From Paenibacillus sp. V4I7 (GTDB lineage: Bacteria > Bacillota > Bacilli > Paenibacillales > NBRC-103111): 64,000 nt of DNA. The stretch is from NCBI RefSeq assembly GCF_030817275.1, contig NZ_JAUSZD010000002.1, positions 6,634,001 to 6,698,000 on the forward strand, read 5' to 3'. The notes beneath the pieces were generated by a model. That model saw only the letters and a program-made list of their open reading frames with translations. It did no database searches and was not told the DNA's origin. The first letter of the stretch is position 1; every line of letters begins with the position of its first letter. Both the position numbers and the translations under genes were made by a program. Of the stretch, positions 25,855 to 34,915 are shown piece after piece.

Positions 25855-26202
25855 ATGTTTATAAATAAGACTTTCAGTGCTCTTGCCGAGCCAAACCGCT
25901 TGCACATTGTCAAGCTTCTGCGTGACGGCCCTCTTACCGTCGGGGAAATAGCGGATCGGCTTGAGCTCCAGCAGCAGCAAGTATCCAAGCATCTCCGCGT
26001 GCTTAGTGATGCAGAGCTTGTCGAGGTACAACCGTCAGCGAATAAAAGAATCTATAAGTTGCAGTTTCAGTCATTCAAAGAGCTGGATGGCTGGCTAGAC
26101 TCTTTTCGCCGTATGTGGGAAGAGAGATTCGATCGCTTGGACGATTATTTGCAGCAAATGTTAGAGAAGGAAAAGAAAAAACAATTTGAATTGGAGGATT
26201 AG
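25855..26202 (+). CDS. ArsR-family transcriptional regulator
   Basis: 115 aa from ATG 25855 (in-frame ATG 25843 is possible; longer extension is unlikely). A winged helix-turn-helix occupies 1-80: FSALAEPNRLHIVKLLRDGPLTVGEIADRL, then the recognition helix QQQQVSKHLRVLSDAELVE. No metal-binding Cys motif is seen. It is followed at 2 bp by an SRPBCC (AHSA1) gene, a very common pairing in which the regulator represses its partner. Confidence 0.88.
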   Translation: MFINKTFSALAEPNRLHIVKLLRDGPLTVGEIADRLELQQQQVSKHLRVLSDAELVEVQPSANKRIYKLQFQSFKELDGWLDSFRRMWEERFDRLDDYLQQMLEKEKKKQFELED

Positions 26203-26204
26203 AC

Positions 26205-26738
26205 ATGACACAAGAAAAATCAGGGAATAACTACGATGTAACTTTAGAAGGAGGCGAGTTGGTTCTTACTCGTATCTTCAATGCCCCACGCGAACTCGTT
26301 TTCAAAGCTTGGACTGAGGCTGAACATTTAGCTCACTGGTGGGGACCAACAGGCTTCGAATTAAGTGTACACACCTTAGATCTTCGCACAGGCGGCAGCT
26401 TCCACTATTCTATGAAATCGGCTGAAGGCTTTGAAATGTGGGGTAAGTTTGTCTACCATGAAATTAATTCTCCTGAGAAACTTGTCTACGTAAATTCCTT
26501 TTCCGATGCAGAGGCTAACATTATCCGAGCACCATTCAGCGAAAACTTTCCGCTGGAAATAATGAATAAGTTATCTTTTACTGAAAATGAAGGAAAAACC
26601 ACACTGATCATGCGTGGAGGCCCTATCAATGCAACTGAGGAAGAACATAAGTTCTTTGAGGGTATGTATGATTCCATGAAACAAGGCTTCGGCGGAACGT
26701 TCGATCAGCTCGATGCCTACTTAGCCAAAGTGGTATAA
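26205..26738 (+). CDS. SRPBCC (AHSA1/Aha1-C) domain protein
   Basis: 177 aa. The START-like fold begins LTRIFNAPRELVFKAWTEAE, followed by HWWGPTGFELSVHTLDLRTGG and a C-terminal GMYDSMKQGFGGTFDQLDAYL. These cytoplasmic ligand-pocket proteins respond to or modify hydrophobic compounds; the ligand is unknown. Translated together with the ArsR regulator just upstream. Confidence 0.88.
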   Translation: MTQEKSGNNYDVTLEGGELVLTRIFNAPRELVFKAWTEAEHLAHWWGPTGFELSVHTLDLRTGGSFHYSMKSAEGFEMWGKFVYHEINSPEKLVYVNSFSDAEANIIRAPFSENFPLEIMNKLSFTENEGKTTLIMRGGPINATEEEHKFFEGMYDSMKQGFGGTFDQLDAYLAKVV

Positions 26739-26767
26739 GAGTTTTTCACGGTTTAAAGGATGTTTTT

Positions 26768-26822
26768 GCGCCACTCTAGTAGCACTTGCCGATCCGGGCA
26801 TGCCGCTAGGGTGGCGTTTTTG
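26768..26822 (+). terminator. Intrinsic terminator of the ArsR-SRPBCC operon
   Basis: Stem GCGCCAC..CTAG with CTAG..GTGGCG and a TTTTTG tail. The rest of the gap up to 27045 shows no gene. Confidence 0.8.
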
Positions 26823-27045
26823 CTTGATGTGTACGCGAGCATACGCCAAAGGGGATTACTTGGTTTCTGAGCTATAGCTGAAACAGACTGGAATAGGTTT
26901 GGTTTCCGAGTCTGTAGTAAGTCAAAGTTCGGTGACGCTGAAATGTGTAGGCTGAGAAGTCGGTTTCCGCGCTTAAACCAGTAAAGAGCAATGGAGTATT
27001 AGCGGATAGGCTCAGAAGAAGCGCTTATCTCAGTCAAAGCCTTTT

Positions 27046-27759
27046 TTAATCGAGCAAATTCAACAATCGGCACAGCCGATATAAATAGGACATGCCGCGA
27101 AGCTGCTCTTTGTTGATTTTGACTAAATAGTTTAAGGAATCCTGAGCGATCTTTTTGGCATGTTCCACATCATGAACATCCATCTCAGCAATGGCTTGCT
27201 TGAGATCAACAAGATCTACTGAATAAACGGCTGGTCGTAAAGCGCGAAGCAGCAAAATTTTACGCATTTGAGATCGACTAAATAGGCGGTAGCCATTTTC
27301 TGGATCTCGTGATGAGGTAATGAGCCCCACCTTTTCCCAGTGTCGGATGGCTGAGCTTGGGATGGACGTTTCCGCTGAAACTTCTCCGATGGTCATCCAT
27401 TCTTTCTTTGCGTTTGAATCGAGGCTGGTGTCAGGTTCCTGGGTCTCTAGAATTTGAATATTCCTCTCTGCCAACGTTTTATCGCGATGGAGACCGGCCT
27501 GTCTGTCGTTTACCAACCAAAGGGCAGCATCTACTTCTTTTAATTGAATTTTCCGAAGAACCTCGGATGTTACATCCATTCCAAACCCTGGTGCCATAGC
27601 TTGAATACACTCGAAATAAGCAATATGTTCTTCGGTGTAAATCCGATAACCGCTGGATGAACGCTGCGTAGGAGGAACAAGTCCATTCGTTTCATAATTC
27701 CTTAAGGCACTTGTACTTAGCTTAAGTTTTCTGGCAATATCAATTGGCCGCAAGTTCAT
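27046..27759 (-). CDS. Double-HTH MerR-family regulator
   Basis: 237 aa with two MerR-type helix-turn-helix domains, an uncommon layout: domain 1 (1-70, PIDIARKLKLSTSALRNYETNGLVPP) and domain 2 (about 120-190, MTIGEVSAETSIPSSAIRHWEKVGLI, then NGYRLFSRSQMRKI). No metal-binding cysteines. It resembles TioE-like predicted regulators. AGAGGTGA precedes the ATG. It is divergent from the DUF5701-type gene, which may be its target. Confidence 0.85.
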   Translation of the reverse strand: MNLRPIDIARKLKLSTSALRNYETNGLVPPTQRSSSGYRIYTEEHIAYFECIQAMAPGFGMDVTSEVLRKIQLKEVDAALWLVNDRQAGLHRDKTLAERNIQILETQEPDTSLDSNAKKEWMTIGEVSAETSIPSSAIRHWEKVGLITSSRDPENGYRLFSRSQMRKILLLRALRPAVYSVDLVDLKQAIAEMDVHDVEHAKKIAQDSLNYLVKINKEQLRGMSYLYRLCRLLNLLD

Positions 27760-27942
27760 GTATTCACCTCTGGTTGATCTTCACTTTTTTATTAAGATTA
27801 AAGCTAACTTATAAAGTTTTTTCAACGAACCGCCCTCTACTAAAGGCCAATCCTTCAGTTAGTTTACCATTCGCACGAATGTTGTAAAATGATTTTATAA
27901 AAAAGAAAGATTGTTAGACAAATAACGAAGGAGCTGAATCGC

Positions 27943-28569
27943 TTGTTAAATGATGAGTTCGATCGACAAGTCGAAAACCTAGTGGATAAAGGCTACCCTG
28001 ACATTGCTGGTGTAACCAAAAAAGCATTCAAGCAGCATCTCGAGCCGCTCAGAGATAGAATCAAGGAGCTCAAAAAGCTAAACATAGAACCACGAGCAGG
28101 ATATGTCCCATTTGTCATCGTTGTTAAGAGCGACTGGATAGATGGTGAAAAAGCGATGCAGCTTGTGAAGCGGAATAACAAAATGGGCTTTAGTGTCATG
28201 GATGCAGCTGATATCAAGAGATTTATACCTATAGAGGGTATTGAACTTCCTAAAGGTATCGCCTATCTGGCGGTGGATATTGATATAGGCAAAGAAACGC
28301 TTAATATCACTCCAAATGAAGCGATCAAAACTATTATGCATGTACATCGCACCCCTCTCACCCTCGAGGAAGGCATTGCCTTGATTACTCATTTCCCAGA
28401 TATTTTACAGAAAAATAACGGCTTTTCTCTGCTCGGTTCCCGCTGCGGCGACCGCAGAGTGACCGCTTTATGGATTAGTGCCGGCAAGCCGAAGCTAGGC
28501 TGGTGCTGGGCAGGTAACCCGCATACGTGGCTCGGTTCCGCCTCTTGCGGATCTCGATCAGGAAACTAA
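27943..28569 (+). CDS. DUF5701-type protein
   Basis: 208 aa, soluble, function unknown. The opening FDRQVENLVDKGYPDIAGVT and the central PFVIVVKSDWIDGEKAMQLV match the DUF5701 family as I know it. The C-terminal part (GSRCGDRRVTALWIS, PKLGWCWAGNPHTWLGSASC) is also typical. The start is TTG at 27943, with AAGGAG 9 bp upstream. Divergent from the double-HTH MerR regulator. Confidence 0.8.
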   Translation: MLNDEFDRQVENLVDKGYPDIAGVTKKAFKQHLEPLRDRIKELKKLNIEPRAGYVPFVIVVKSDWIDGEKAMQLVKRNNKMGFSVMDAADIKRFIPIEGIELPKGIAYLAVDIDIGKETLNITPNEAIKTIMHVHRTPLTLEEGIALITHFPDILQKNNGFSLLGSRCGDRRVTALWISAGKPKLGWCWAGNPHTWLGSASCGSRSGN

Positions 28570-28572
28570 CAA

Positions 28573-28603
28573 AATAAGCCTACTGCAGCTGCAGTAGACT
28601 TAT
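28573..28603. terminator. Palindromic hairpin between convergent genes
   Basis: AATAAG..CTACTGCAG/CTGCAGTAG..CTTATT forms a long stem 4 bp past the DUF5701-type stop and 9 bp from the permease stop. It can serve both strands. Confidence 0.7.
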
Positions 28604-28611
28604 TCTTAGTT

Positions 28612-29295
28612 CTAAATAGTCGCTCTACGAAGCAAACTATAAGCTGCCACCAAGTACACGACAACCAAAGGTACCATCCACCAGAATATATCCATATAAC
28701 TGTGAACGATCCAATCCAAGAGACCGCCCCACAGTCCAAAGTGCGTGAAGATATAGGAACCTACCGTACCAATCAAAAGCAGGCATGTAAAAAAGATATA
28801 CATTGAAGCGCTGCCGAACCGACGGTGTAAACTGGATATGGCAAACCCGAGGAAATACATATGAAGAAGTATAATCAGATAAATACCCAACGTGCCTATC
28901 AGCGAAAGATCGTTTAGAAATTGGAGTTTAAAAAGGTGTAATCGCACCCACCACCCATTGGTTGCCTCTTCAATCACAGACAGAATGGCAAGTCCTAGGG
29001 CTGAACTAACATTAACAATAATAGCTGTCACAGCCGTTCCAAAGAAATAATCTTTCCTACGAATACTCAGTCCCAAGGCAAATGGGAAGGTTTCTTTAAT
29101 CGTGATCGTTCCTGCTACAAAGGTGTAGATGAAAATCGAAGCGATCGCCCCTGTATTTATAGATTCACCTACGTCCAGCGACAGCGCTATGAGCAAATTT
29201 ATAAAAAAGTTTGCCCCAATAATGATCCACGGGATAGTCCACGATGCCATTTTGTTCCTCAAGTGGAGTTTTACTACCTGGTTAACTTGATTCAT
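28612..29295 (-). CDS. ABC-type permease subunit (six TM helices)
   Basis: 227 aa with six hydrophobic segments and no extracellular domain. It overlaps the ATPase stop by one base (TAATG), so the two are coupled. The family (YtrC/YtrD-like or ABC-2 type) cannot be fixed by eye. With the ATPase and the YtrA-like regulator it forms a GntR-ABC operon of the kind induced by cell-envelope antibiotics. Confidence 0.85.
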   Translation of the reverse strand: MNQVNQVVKLHLRNKMASWTIPWIIIGANFFINLLIALSLDVGESINTGAIASIFIYTFVAGTITIKETFPFALGLSIRRKDYFFGTAVTAIIVNVSSALGLAILSVIEEATNGWWVRLHLFKLQFLNDLSLIGTLGIYLIILLHMYFLGFAISSLHRRFGSASMYIFFTCLLLIGTVGSYIFTHFGLWGGLLDWIVHSYMDIFWWMVPLVVVYLVAAYSLLRRATI

Positions 29296-30194
29296 TATTC
29301 CTCAGTCCCCTTTCCCGCGATCGATGGTGTGCGTGTTAGATGAACGATAAGCTGCTGCATAGATACCGGTGTGAATTCAAGTCCTAACGCCTCTGCTTCC
29401 TTCCGATCCCGCTCACTTAGAACACCTAGAATTGTAGCTGATGCAGCCGCACCAATCGCCGTGCGTTCAAGCAGCTCTTTGCCCCGCGTGAAAGAATCCA
29501 CAGCTGTCGCTAGACCGGAAACCGTGCAAGCACGACCGCGAAGAGCATCCGCATCTTCATTCATAATCAATTTGCCGTTATCGATAACCAGCACGTGCTC
29601 GAGCAAGCGGCTAACTTCGTCGATGAGATGCGTAGAGAGGATAACCGTCCGCGGAAACTCGGCATAGTCTTCAAGAAGGCGATCATAGAATAGGATTCTT
29701 GCCACAGCATCCAGACCCAAATAAGGTTCATCAAAGATGGTTAATGGCGCTCGACTAGCCAGACCAACCACAATACCGACGGAAGAAAGCATCCCTCTGG
29801 ATAGCTTCTTTATTTTTCTTTTCAAAGGCAGACGAAAATCTTCAATCAAAGCGTGCGCATAAGCATGATCCCAGTTCGGGAAAAGTGATCTCGCAACCTC
29901 AATTACATCTACGACACGGAAGCTATCTGGGTACTTCTGGCTTTCTTTAATGAAACAAATTTGATTGAGAACACGACTATTCTCGTAAGGGTCTTCCCCA
30001 AATACCTTCAACTCGCCGCTTGTAGCGAACTGCTGGGACGAGATCATATGCATGATCGTTGTTTTGCCTGCACCGTTTCTGCCTAGCAAGCCATAGATTT
30101 TATTCGCTTCAATCGTGAAACTAACATGATCCACTGCCGTCACTTGGCCATACGACTTAGTTAATCCTTTCACTTCCACAATGTTGGTCATCAC
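29295..30194 (-). CDS. ABC transporter ATP-binding protein (YtrB-like)
   Basis: 299 aa. Walker A GRNGAGKT near 38-45, signature LSRGMLSSVGIVVGLA (a degenerate LSGGQ, as is usual for YtrB-like subunits), Walker B LTIFDEPYLGLD, H-loop STHLIDE. The 90-residue C-terminal extension is also typical of the group. The start overlaps the regulator's stop (ATGA). The transported substrate is unknown. Confidence 0.9.
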   Translation of the reverse strand: MMTNIVEVKGLTKSYGQVTAVDHVSFTIEANKIYGLLGRNGAGKTTIMHMISSQQFATSGELKVFGEDPYENSRVLNQICFIKESQKYPDSFRVVDVIEVARSLFPNWDHAYAHALIEDFRLPLKRKIKKLSRGMLSSVGIVVGLASRAPLTIFDEPYLGLDAVARILFYDRLLEDYAEFPRTVILSTHLIDEVSRLLEHVLVIDNGKLIMNEDADALRGRACTVSGLATAVDSFTRGKELLERTAIGAAASATILGVLSERDRKEAEALGLEFTPVSMQQLIVHLTRTPSIAGKGTEE

Positions 30195-30559
30195 GCTTTC
30201 TCCCCTCTACGCACCATTTCCGTCAATTGCTCTACGGTAATTCCGAGCTTCTCGGCTTCTTTCACCATCGTCACCACATATTGCTCATAAAATAGTTCTT
30301 TCCGCTTCTCCATCAGCTTCGTTCGCGCTCCCTCTGCTACAAACATGCCAATCCCTCGTTTCTTATACAAAATCCCTTGGTCTACCAACAAATTAACACC
30401 TTTCGCTGCTGTCGCCGGATTAATTTGATAAAAGGATGCAAACTGATTCGTAGAAGGCACTTGTGATTCTTCCGGCATTCTTGCTTCTATAATGTCGTCT
30501 TCAATACGTTCTGCGATTTGCACAAAAATCGGGCGGCTATCGTCCATCATTAGTCCCAT
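30191..30559 (-). CDS. YtrA-type GntR regulator
   Basis: About 122 aa from ATG 30559; an in-frame GTG at 30574 is an alternative. Short GntR protein with a winged helix (PIFVQIAERIEDDIIEA, QVPSTNQFASFYQINPATAAKGVNLLVDQGILYKKRGIGMFV split over 15-75) and only a small C-terminal tail, as in YtrA. It is first in the operon with the ATPase and permease and is likely their repressor. Confidence 0.9.
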   Translation of the reverse strand: MGLMMDDSRPIFVQIAERIEDDIIEARMPEESQVPSTNQFASFYQINPATAAKGVNLLVDQGILYKKRGIGMFVAEGARTKLMEKRKELFYEQYVVTMVKEAEKLGITVEQLTEMVRRGEKA

Positions 30560-30713
30560 TTCTCTCACCACCACATTAGTTAGTTACTCATGTAATTAAC
30601 CATACAACCAACTCACTTAAAAGTCAACATCTAAACCGACATTTGGGCTAGGCTGCAAAATAAATAAATTCCCTTGGAACTGGGAATACCACTAAGGTGC
30701 GTGTCTGTGTATC

Positions 30714-30850
30714 TTTCGGGAAGCAAAGCGTTTAAGTATAGCGGCAAAGCAGAGCGTCAATGTAAAGTGACAAAGCGAAGTGTTTCAAGCCAAGTGTCTA
30801 AGCAAAGCTTTCAAGCGAAATGCTGCACAAGATATGCTTCGCAGATTTGT
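30714..30850. repeat. Degenerate AAGC/AAGTG-rich tandem stretch
   Basis: A run of loosely repeated AGCAAAGCG / AAAGCGAAGTGT / CTAAGCAAAGC units of 12-25 bp. No gene with a ribosome binding site is found between 30595 and 31313, only this stretch and the TGTTGTA-type palindromes that follow. Confidence 0.4.
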
Positions 30851-30910
30851 AAATCAACCAGAAAAGGTTTCTTGCTCTGAGCGTCCCCATCTGACCCTCA
30901 CGGTTAGCAA

Positions 30911-31092
30911 AGGTGTACTTTGTACAACTTTGAGTGAGCGAATCCGCGATATCTCGGCGATTGATGTAGAAAATACAACATTTTAGCCCAAAAACAGCCC
31001 CATAACGAGAAATAAAGCTATATTGTTGTACAAACTACAACAGTTACAGCTTGGTGAGAAAAAATGGACAAAAATGTTGTACGTAGTACAAC
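30911..31092. repeat. Cluster of four TGTTGTA-N5-TACAACA-type palindromes
   Basis: Imperfect or perfect copies at about 30913-30928, 30962-30981, 31023-31043 and 31076-31092 (GTTGTAC-GTA-GTACAAC), spaced about 50-60 bp. Related copies occur at 50697-50712 and 59657-59790. All lie between genes. Confidence 0.7.
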
Positions 31093-31313
31093 TTCCCCTC
31101 CTAAAAGTCGGGGAAAGACAGAGGAAGACAGGTACCCTGATTTGGGATTCTATTCGTTCACTCCTAAACAGAAATCGGAACCAGAAACCTTACCAGAAAG
31201 AAAATCATTCACTAGGCGAGCATGAATGTTTTCACACTCTCCATCAGCAAAATCTATCGATAAGCAAGCTAAATAAGGGCAAACGATAAGTCTAATTGGA
31301 AGGTGCATATGAA

Positions 31314-32300
31314 ATGAAATCATTAAAGCTGCGAATACTTATTCTTAGTTTTCTTCTATTCTTGACCCCGTTGCGAAGCACAACCTTTGCTAGCGACAAG
31401 GTCGAGCAGCCACTGGCTGCACCTTTGTTTTCGTTCTCTGTGATGAGCGATGTTCACATCACGTCCTATGACCAAGTCGCTCAGCTGAGGCTGAGCCAAG
31501 CGCTGGCAGATCATCACTCGCTGCGCCCAGACAGCAAGCTGCTGGTCTTGAATGGCGACCTCACGAATGGGAGTGAGGCTGATTATCGCAGCTTGCTGGC
31601 GCTGCTCGGCCGCCAGCGCCATGCCCCTGTGCATGCGACCATGGGCAACCACGATTACTACGGCGTGTGGCGCACGACGGAGGGTGGGTTGGATACATCG
31701 AAGATGAATCCAACATGGTCGAGCAAGCAAGCGGTCGCGTTATTCGACCGCATGATGGGCTACGATAAGCCGTATCACGAGCTTATCGTGGAGGGCTACC
31801 GCTTCCTCTTCCTTAGCGGGGAAGCGTACAGGGACGTGAACGCATCCTACGGTGAGGATGCGTTCCTCTCGCCTGAGCAGCTCAGCTGGCTGCGCGAGCG
31901 GCTTACGGCAGCGGGCTCGGCGGATGCCGGCAAGCCCGTGTTCGTGTTCCTCCACCAGCCGCTGCCGCAGACGCTGGATGGCACGGATCTGGAGCTGGGC
32001 GTCGTCCAGCACGAGGAGCTGCGGGCGCTTCTCGATGCGCACCCGAACGTCATTCTGTTCAGTGGCCATACCCACTGGAACCTGGAAACGACCAGACAAG
32101 TGAAGCAGCTGAAGTTTCTTGCCGCCTCCAGTGCCTCCATCCGGGAGGTATGGAGCGCCCGTAACGTGCCTGAGACGCAGGCAATCAGCCAAAGTCTCGT
32201 CGTGGACGTCTACAAGGACCGCGTGGTGATCATGCGCCGCGAACACTTCAAAAAGCGATGGATCGAACCATCCATCGCCAAAGGATACGACGTGAAATAG
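31314..32300 (+). CDS. Secreted calcineurin-like metallophosphoesterase, copy 2
   Basis: 328 aa from ATG 31314, with GGAAGGTG 8 bp upstream; a TTG six codons earlier is less likely. A signal peptide (hydrophobic 5-20) is followed by the same motif series as the protein at 16095: SVMSDVHIT, LNGDLTNG, MGNHDYYG, FLHQP, FSGHTHWNLE. It lacks the extra spacer of copy 1 before the catalytic domain. The middle (31.5-32.1 kb) is markedly G/C-richer than copy 1 despite close protein similarity, so the paralogues are old or one was acquired. Confidence 0.92.
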   Translation: MKSLKLRILILSFLLFLTPLRSTTFASDKVEQPLAAPLFSFSVMSDVHITSYDQVAQLRLSQALADHHSLRPDSKLLVLNGDLTNGSEADYRSLLALLGRQRHAPVHATMGNHDYYGVWRTTEGGLDTSKMNPTWSSKQAVALFDRMMGYDKPYHELIVEGYRFLFLSGEAYRDVNASYGEDAFLSPEQLSWLRERLTAAGSADAGKPVFVFLHQPLPQTLDGTDLELGVVQHEELRALLDAHPNVILFSGHTHWNLETTRQVKQLKFLAASSASIREVWSARNVPETQAISQSLVVDVYKDRVVIMRREHFKKRWIEPSIAKGYDVK

Positions 32301-32360
32301 GCATCTGCCGTCTCCGCAGCCGCCCTCCCCGCGTATGCTAGTAGCGGAGGTGCCTTCAAC

Positions 32361-32630
32361 ATGCGTGTCATAACGAACAAGGGAGCCTTGCAGGTGAAAG
32401 GCCGTTTTTATATCGTTCAGTTCGGAGATTCCCTCTACACCGTTTCGCACCGCTTCGGGGTGAATGTCGCCGATCTGCTTACATTTAATGATCAATTAAA
32501 CGGCTTAACAACGATTTATCCAGGAGAAATCCTCTATATTCCGGTTCTCAGTCTCCAAACTGGAGGGCAAACCCAAGCCACTTCTGCCTCTATTAAAAAA
32601 CAAACCAAAAAGACTGCCCGACGAGGCTAG
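32361..32630 (+). CDS. Small LysM-domain protein
   Basis: 89 aa, no signal peptide. One LysM domain (about 17-62: YIVQFGDSLYTVSHRFGVNVADLL, then TTIYPGEILYIPV) and a basic tail. GGAGGTG stands 11 bp before the ATG. Such small LysM proteins in spore formers are often coat or safety proteins, but nothing here proves that. It follows the second metallophosphoesterase by 60 bp. Confidence 0.82.
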   Translation: MRVITNKGALQVKGRFYIVQFGDSLYTVSHRFGVNVADLLTFNDQLNGLTTIYPGEILYIPVLSLQTGGQTQATSASIKKQTKKTARRG

Positions 32631-32658
32631 GAATAGCCCGATGTCTGGCAGTCTTTTT
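32611..32658 (+). terminator. Terminator overlapping the end of the small LysM gene
   Basis: AGACTGCC/GGCAGTCT closing stem with an internal GGCTA..AGCC arm and a TTTT tail. The left arm lies inside the last codons. Confidence 0.75.
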
Positions 32659-32695
32659 GATTTAATCCCTTTTATATTAATTTCTTTCCCTATAA

Positions 32696-34894
32696 CTAAT
32701 GAAATTGCTTAATAAGGCGCTTAGCCGTCCCATTCGGTGTCTCTATTACTTCGTACATATTGACGACCACGCCGGAATCAACCTGCTCATTTTTCAAACC
32801 GGTGACGACGACTTTTTGCTTGCCGCTGGTTAATTTTCCGGTACCCGTCAGCGTTGCTGTTTGAGTGCCAACAATACGGCCAAGGGAATCGACCATATCG
32901 AATTCAATTTTGGAGAAGTTCGAATCGATAATCACCTGATCTTCATGAGCAATGTCCAAATCCAGATTAAGCTGGTAGGAGTAAGTCCCGCTGCTATAAA
33001 GCCAGCTTATCGAGCTGTCATTCACTTTGAGTGAGAAAGGATATAAAGCGAGCGTATCGCTTTCCGTCTCTTTTTGCAGCGCTACCCGATAGGTTCCGAC
33101 AGACACATTGCCCACAGATACAGACTTATCGTCATAAACGTTCAATGCGAATGTTTCATCATCCGATTGTGTTTTATTCGGAAGCAGGTAGGAATAGCTC
33201 ACGACATAAGAACTTCCCGGTGTAATTTGTGTCGCAACTGCACTTTGGCGAGATCCCGTGTAGGTATTCCCTTTGCTGTCGATCAGCTCATTTTGAAGCT
33301 CAGGAAGGGCGATGGTGCTTGTTCCGTTGTTCGTGATCTTGTATTTGGCTACGGCTGTTTTGTAGCCTAGATCGTCATTCTCGTGAGCATGCAGCTCAAC
33401 TAGGGCGACGTCTAGATTTTTGTTAACAACAGAGCTGTTGTTGAAAATCAGCTTGCTGCCAAGCTCATAGTTCACAGCTGTAGTAAAGCCGCTTTGCGCT
33501 TCACTTGCCCCTTTAAGCAGGAAGACGGCAACAGGCATTTGACCGGTCACTGCAGCTCCACTGCTGCTAGCTGTAGACGTCGAACTGACAGCGGACCCCG
33601 CCACTGCGCCTGTAGATCCAGAACCTGTGCCTCCGCTCGATGTACTTGCAGTCGAGCCAGATGCCGAGCTACCCGAACTACCTGCGCTAGCCGTCTGCCA
33701 AAGCACCAGCTGAGCCGCATTCGGATCAACCCCCGTTGGCAGAGTAGCGTTGAAGTAATACGAAGCCGTCTCCTTAGGAGCCAAGTAGCCGCTGCGGGCG
33801 GAGTTATCGGTCGATGTCACGGACGTGCCGGCGTCACCGAACTGATAAGAAGCAGAGAAGGATGGCACGGTGGCGATTGCCTCGCCGTCATTGCTGAGCG
33901 TGACAACGGTCTGCACATGAACACCGTCTGCTTGAATCGAATACGTCGACGTATTCGCCTTCACGGTGACCAGCTCACCTTCCTGCTGCCCAGCATAGAC
34001 TTGTTTGGTACCAAACGCTGCTGTTTGAAGCGAAGCGTTCAGACTTAGCGTACCAAGCGAGACATCCTCACTTTGATTCAAGTAATAATATTCCAGCGTG
34101 AGGCCACTGGTCGGCATTTGTCGGGAAACGAGTGTTTTGAGCGTCATCGTATCCGATTGATTCGGTAGGAATGTTGTATCAGAACCGCTAGCAACCGTAG
34201 AGGTATATTTCAATCCATTAGCATCCACGAGTCTAACTTGCAAACCTGATGGCAGCTTAACGCTGCTCGAGCCTAGGTTTTTTGCTGAAACTTGCGTATA
34301 CATGTACCATTTCCCATTCTCTGTTACACGAACGCTTTGGCCCAATTGAAAAGCAATGGAGGCGTCATTTGAGAGCGTACCGTCGAGTGCATGCAAATTA
34401 ATAATTTGCTCAGGCACCTTTACTTGTCCCTCCTGCACAACCGAGGAAACAGGAAGTTCGCCTAGATGATTCATGAAATCGGCTTTGCCGAAATCCCAGC
34501 GGAACACATCAACTTTTAGTTGAGCGGCTGTTTCACCTGCCGGCAGGTTAGCGTAGAATCGGAAGCTTTGATCCTGCCCCGGGAGGACACTCGCACTCTT
34601 TTTCTCACTTAATTTCGCCGTGTAGCTATGTCCTGCTTGATCTGTAACCCGTACCCCATATTGGTTAAAATCTATCGATTGGCTTTCCCCGTTATGTAAA
34701 AGAACGGAAAACTGAAGCGAAGAGGACGAAAGCGCCGCTTGGTTTAATGTAAAATAGGAGGAATTCGAGATATAAATCGCTTCGGAAGCCGCATGAGCAG
34801 CAGGAGCCATCCACGATGCAGCTGCAAAGCTGCCAGTCAATACCAGGGCGAGACTTGCATGTTTGAGTGAAATTGCTGATAATTTGCGAATCAT
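32696..34894 (-). CDS. Large exported protein of the YknXYZ-like exporter operon
   Basis: 732 aa. Signal peptide ending in APAAHA (about 35). The rest is predicted beta-rich, with four to five copies of a roughly 120-residue Ig-like or DUF4352-like unit (recurring patterns such as NGESQSIDF, LPAGETAAQLKVDVF, PKETASYYFNATLP, NKTQSDDETFALNVY) and a Ser/Gly/Thr-rich linker near 400-450. No anchor is evident at the C-terminus. It lies 21 bp after the FtsX-type permease with AGGAGG at its start, so it is probably the exporter's extracellular partner or cargo. No family recognised. Confidence 0.8.
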   Translation of the reverse strand: MIRKLSAISLKHASLALVLTGSFAAASWMAPAAHAASEAIYISNSSYFTLNQAALSSSSLQFSVLLHNGESQSIDFNQYGVRVTDQAGHSYTAKLSEKKSASVLPGQDQSFRFYANLPAGETAAQLKVDVFRWDFGKADFMNHLGELPVSSVVQEGQVKVPEQIINLHALDGTLSNDASIAFQLGQSVRVTENGKWYMYTQVSAKNLGSSSVKLPSGLQVRLVDANGLKYTSTVASGSDTTFLPNQSDTMTLKTLVSRQMPTSGLTLEYYYLNQSEDVSLGTLSLNASLQTAAFGTKQVYAGQQEGELVTVKANTSTYSIQADGVHVQTVVTLSNDGEAIATVPSFSASYQFGDAGTSVTSTDNSARSGYLAPKETASYYFNATLPTGVDPNAAQLVLWQTASAGSSGSSASGSTASTSSGGTGSGSTGAVAGSAVSSTSTASSSGAAVTGQMPVAVFLLKGASEAQSGFTTAVNYELGSKLIFNNSSVVNKNLDVALVELHAHENDDLGYKTAVAKYKITNNGTSTIALPELQNELIDSKGNTYTGSRQSAVATQITPGSSYVVSYSYLLPNKTQSDDETFALNVYDDKSVSVGNVSVGTYRVALQKETESDTLALYPFSLKVNDSSISWLYSSGTYSYQLNLDLDIAHEDQVIIDSNFSKIEFDMVDSLGRIVGTQTATLTGTGKLTSGKQKVVVTGLKNEQVDSGVVVNMYEVIETPNGTAKRLIKQFH

Positions 34895-34915
34895 GTTTTC
34901 ATACCTCCTGTTGAC

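Noticed and set aside
26867-26881. Two CTGA units 11 bp apart
   Set aside because: Only two units, no -10 at the expected distance, and located after a terminator. Taken as chance.
31023-31289. 88-codon plus-strand open frame before the second metallophosphoesterase
   Set aside because: It begins within the palindrome repeats, has low-complexity composition and no ribosome binding site.
31740-32495. 251-codon open frame on the minus strand
   Set aside because: It lies antisense to the second metallophosphoesterase and the LysM gene in a GC-rich stretch; no ribosome binding site or recognisable domain.
33494-34048. 184-codon plus-strand open frame
   Set aside because: Antisense to the Ser/Gly-rich part of the 732-residue exported protein; Arg/Cys-rich composition is typical of a shadow frame.
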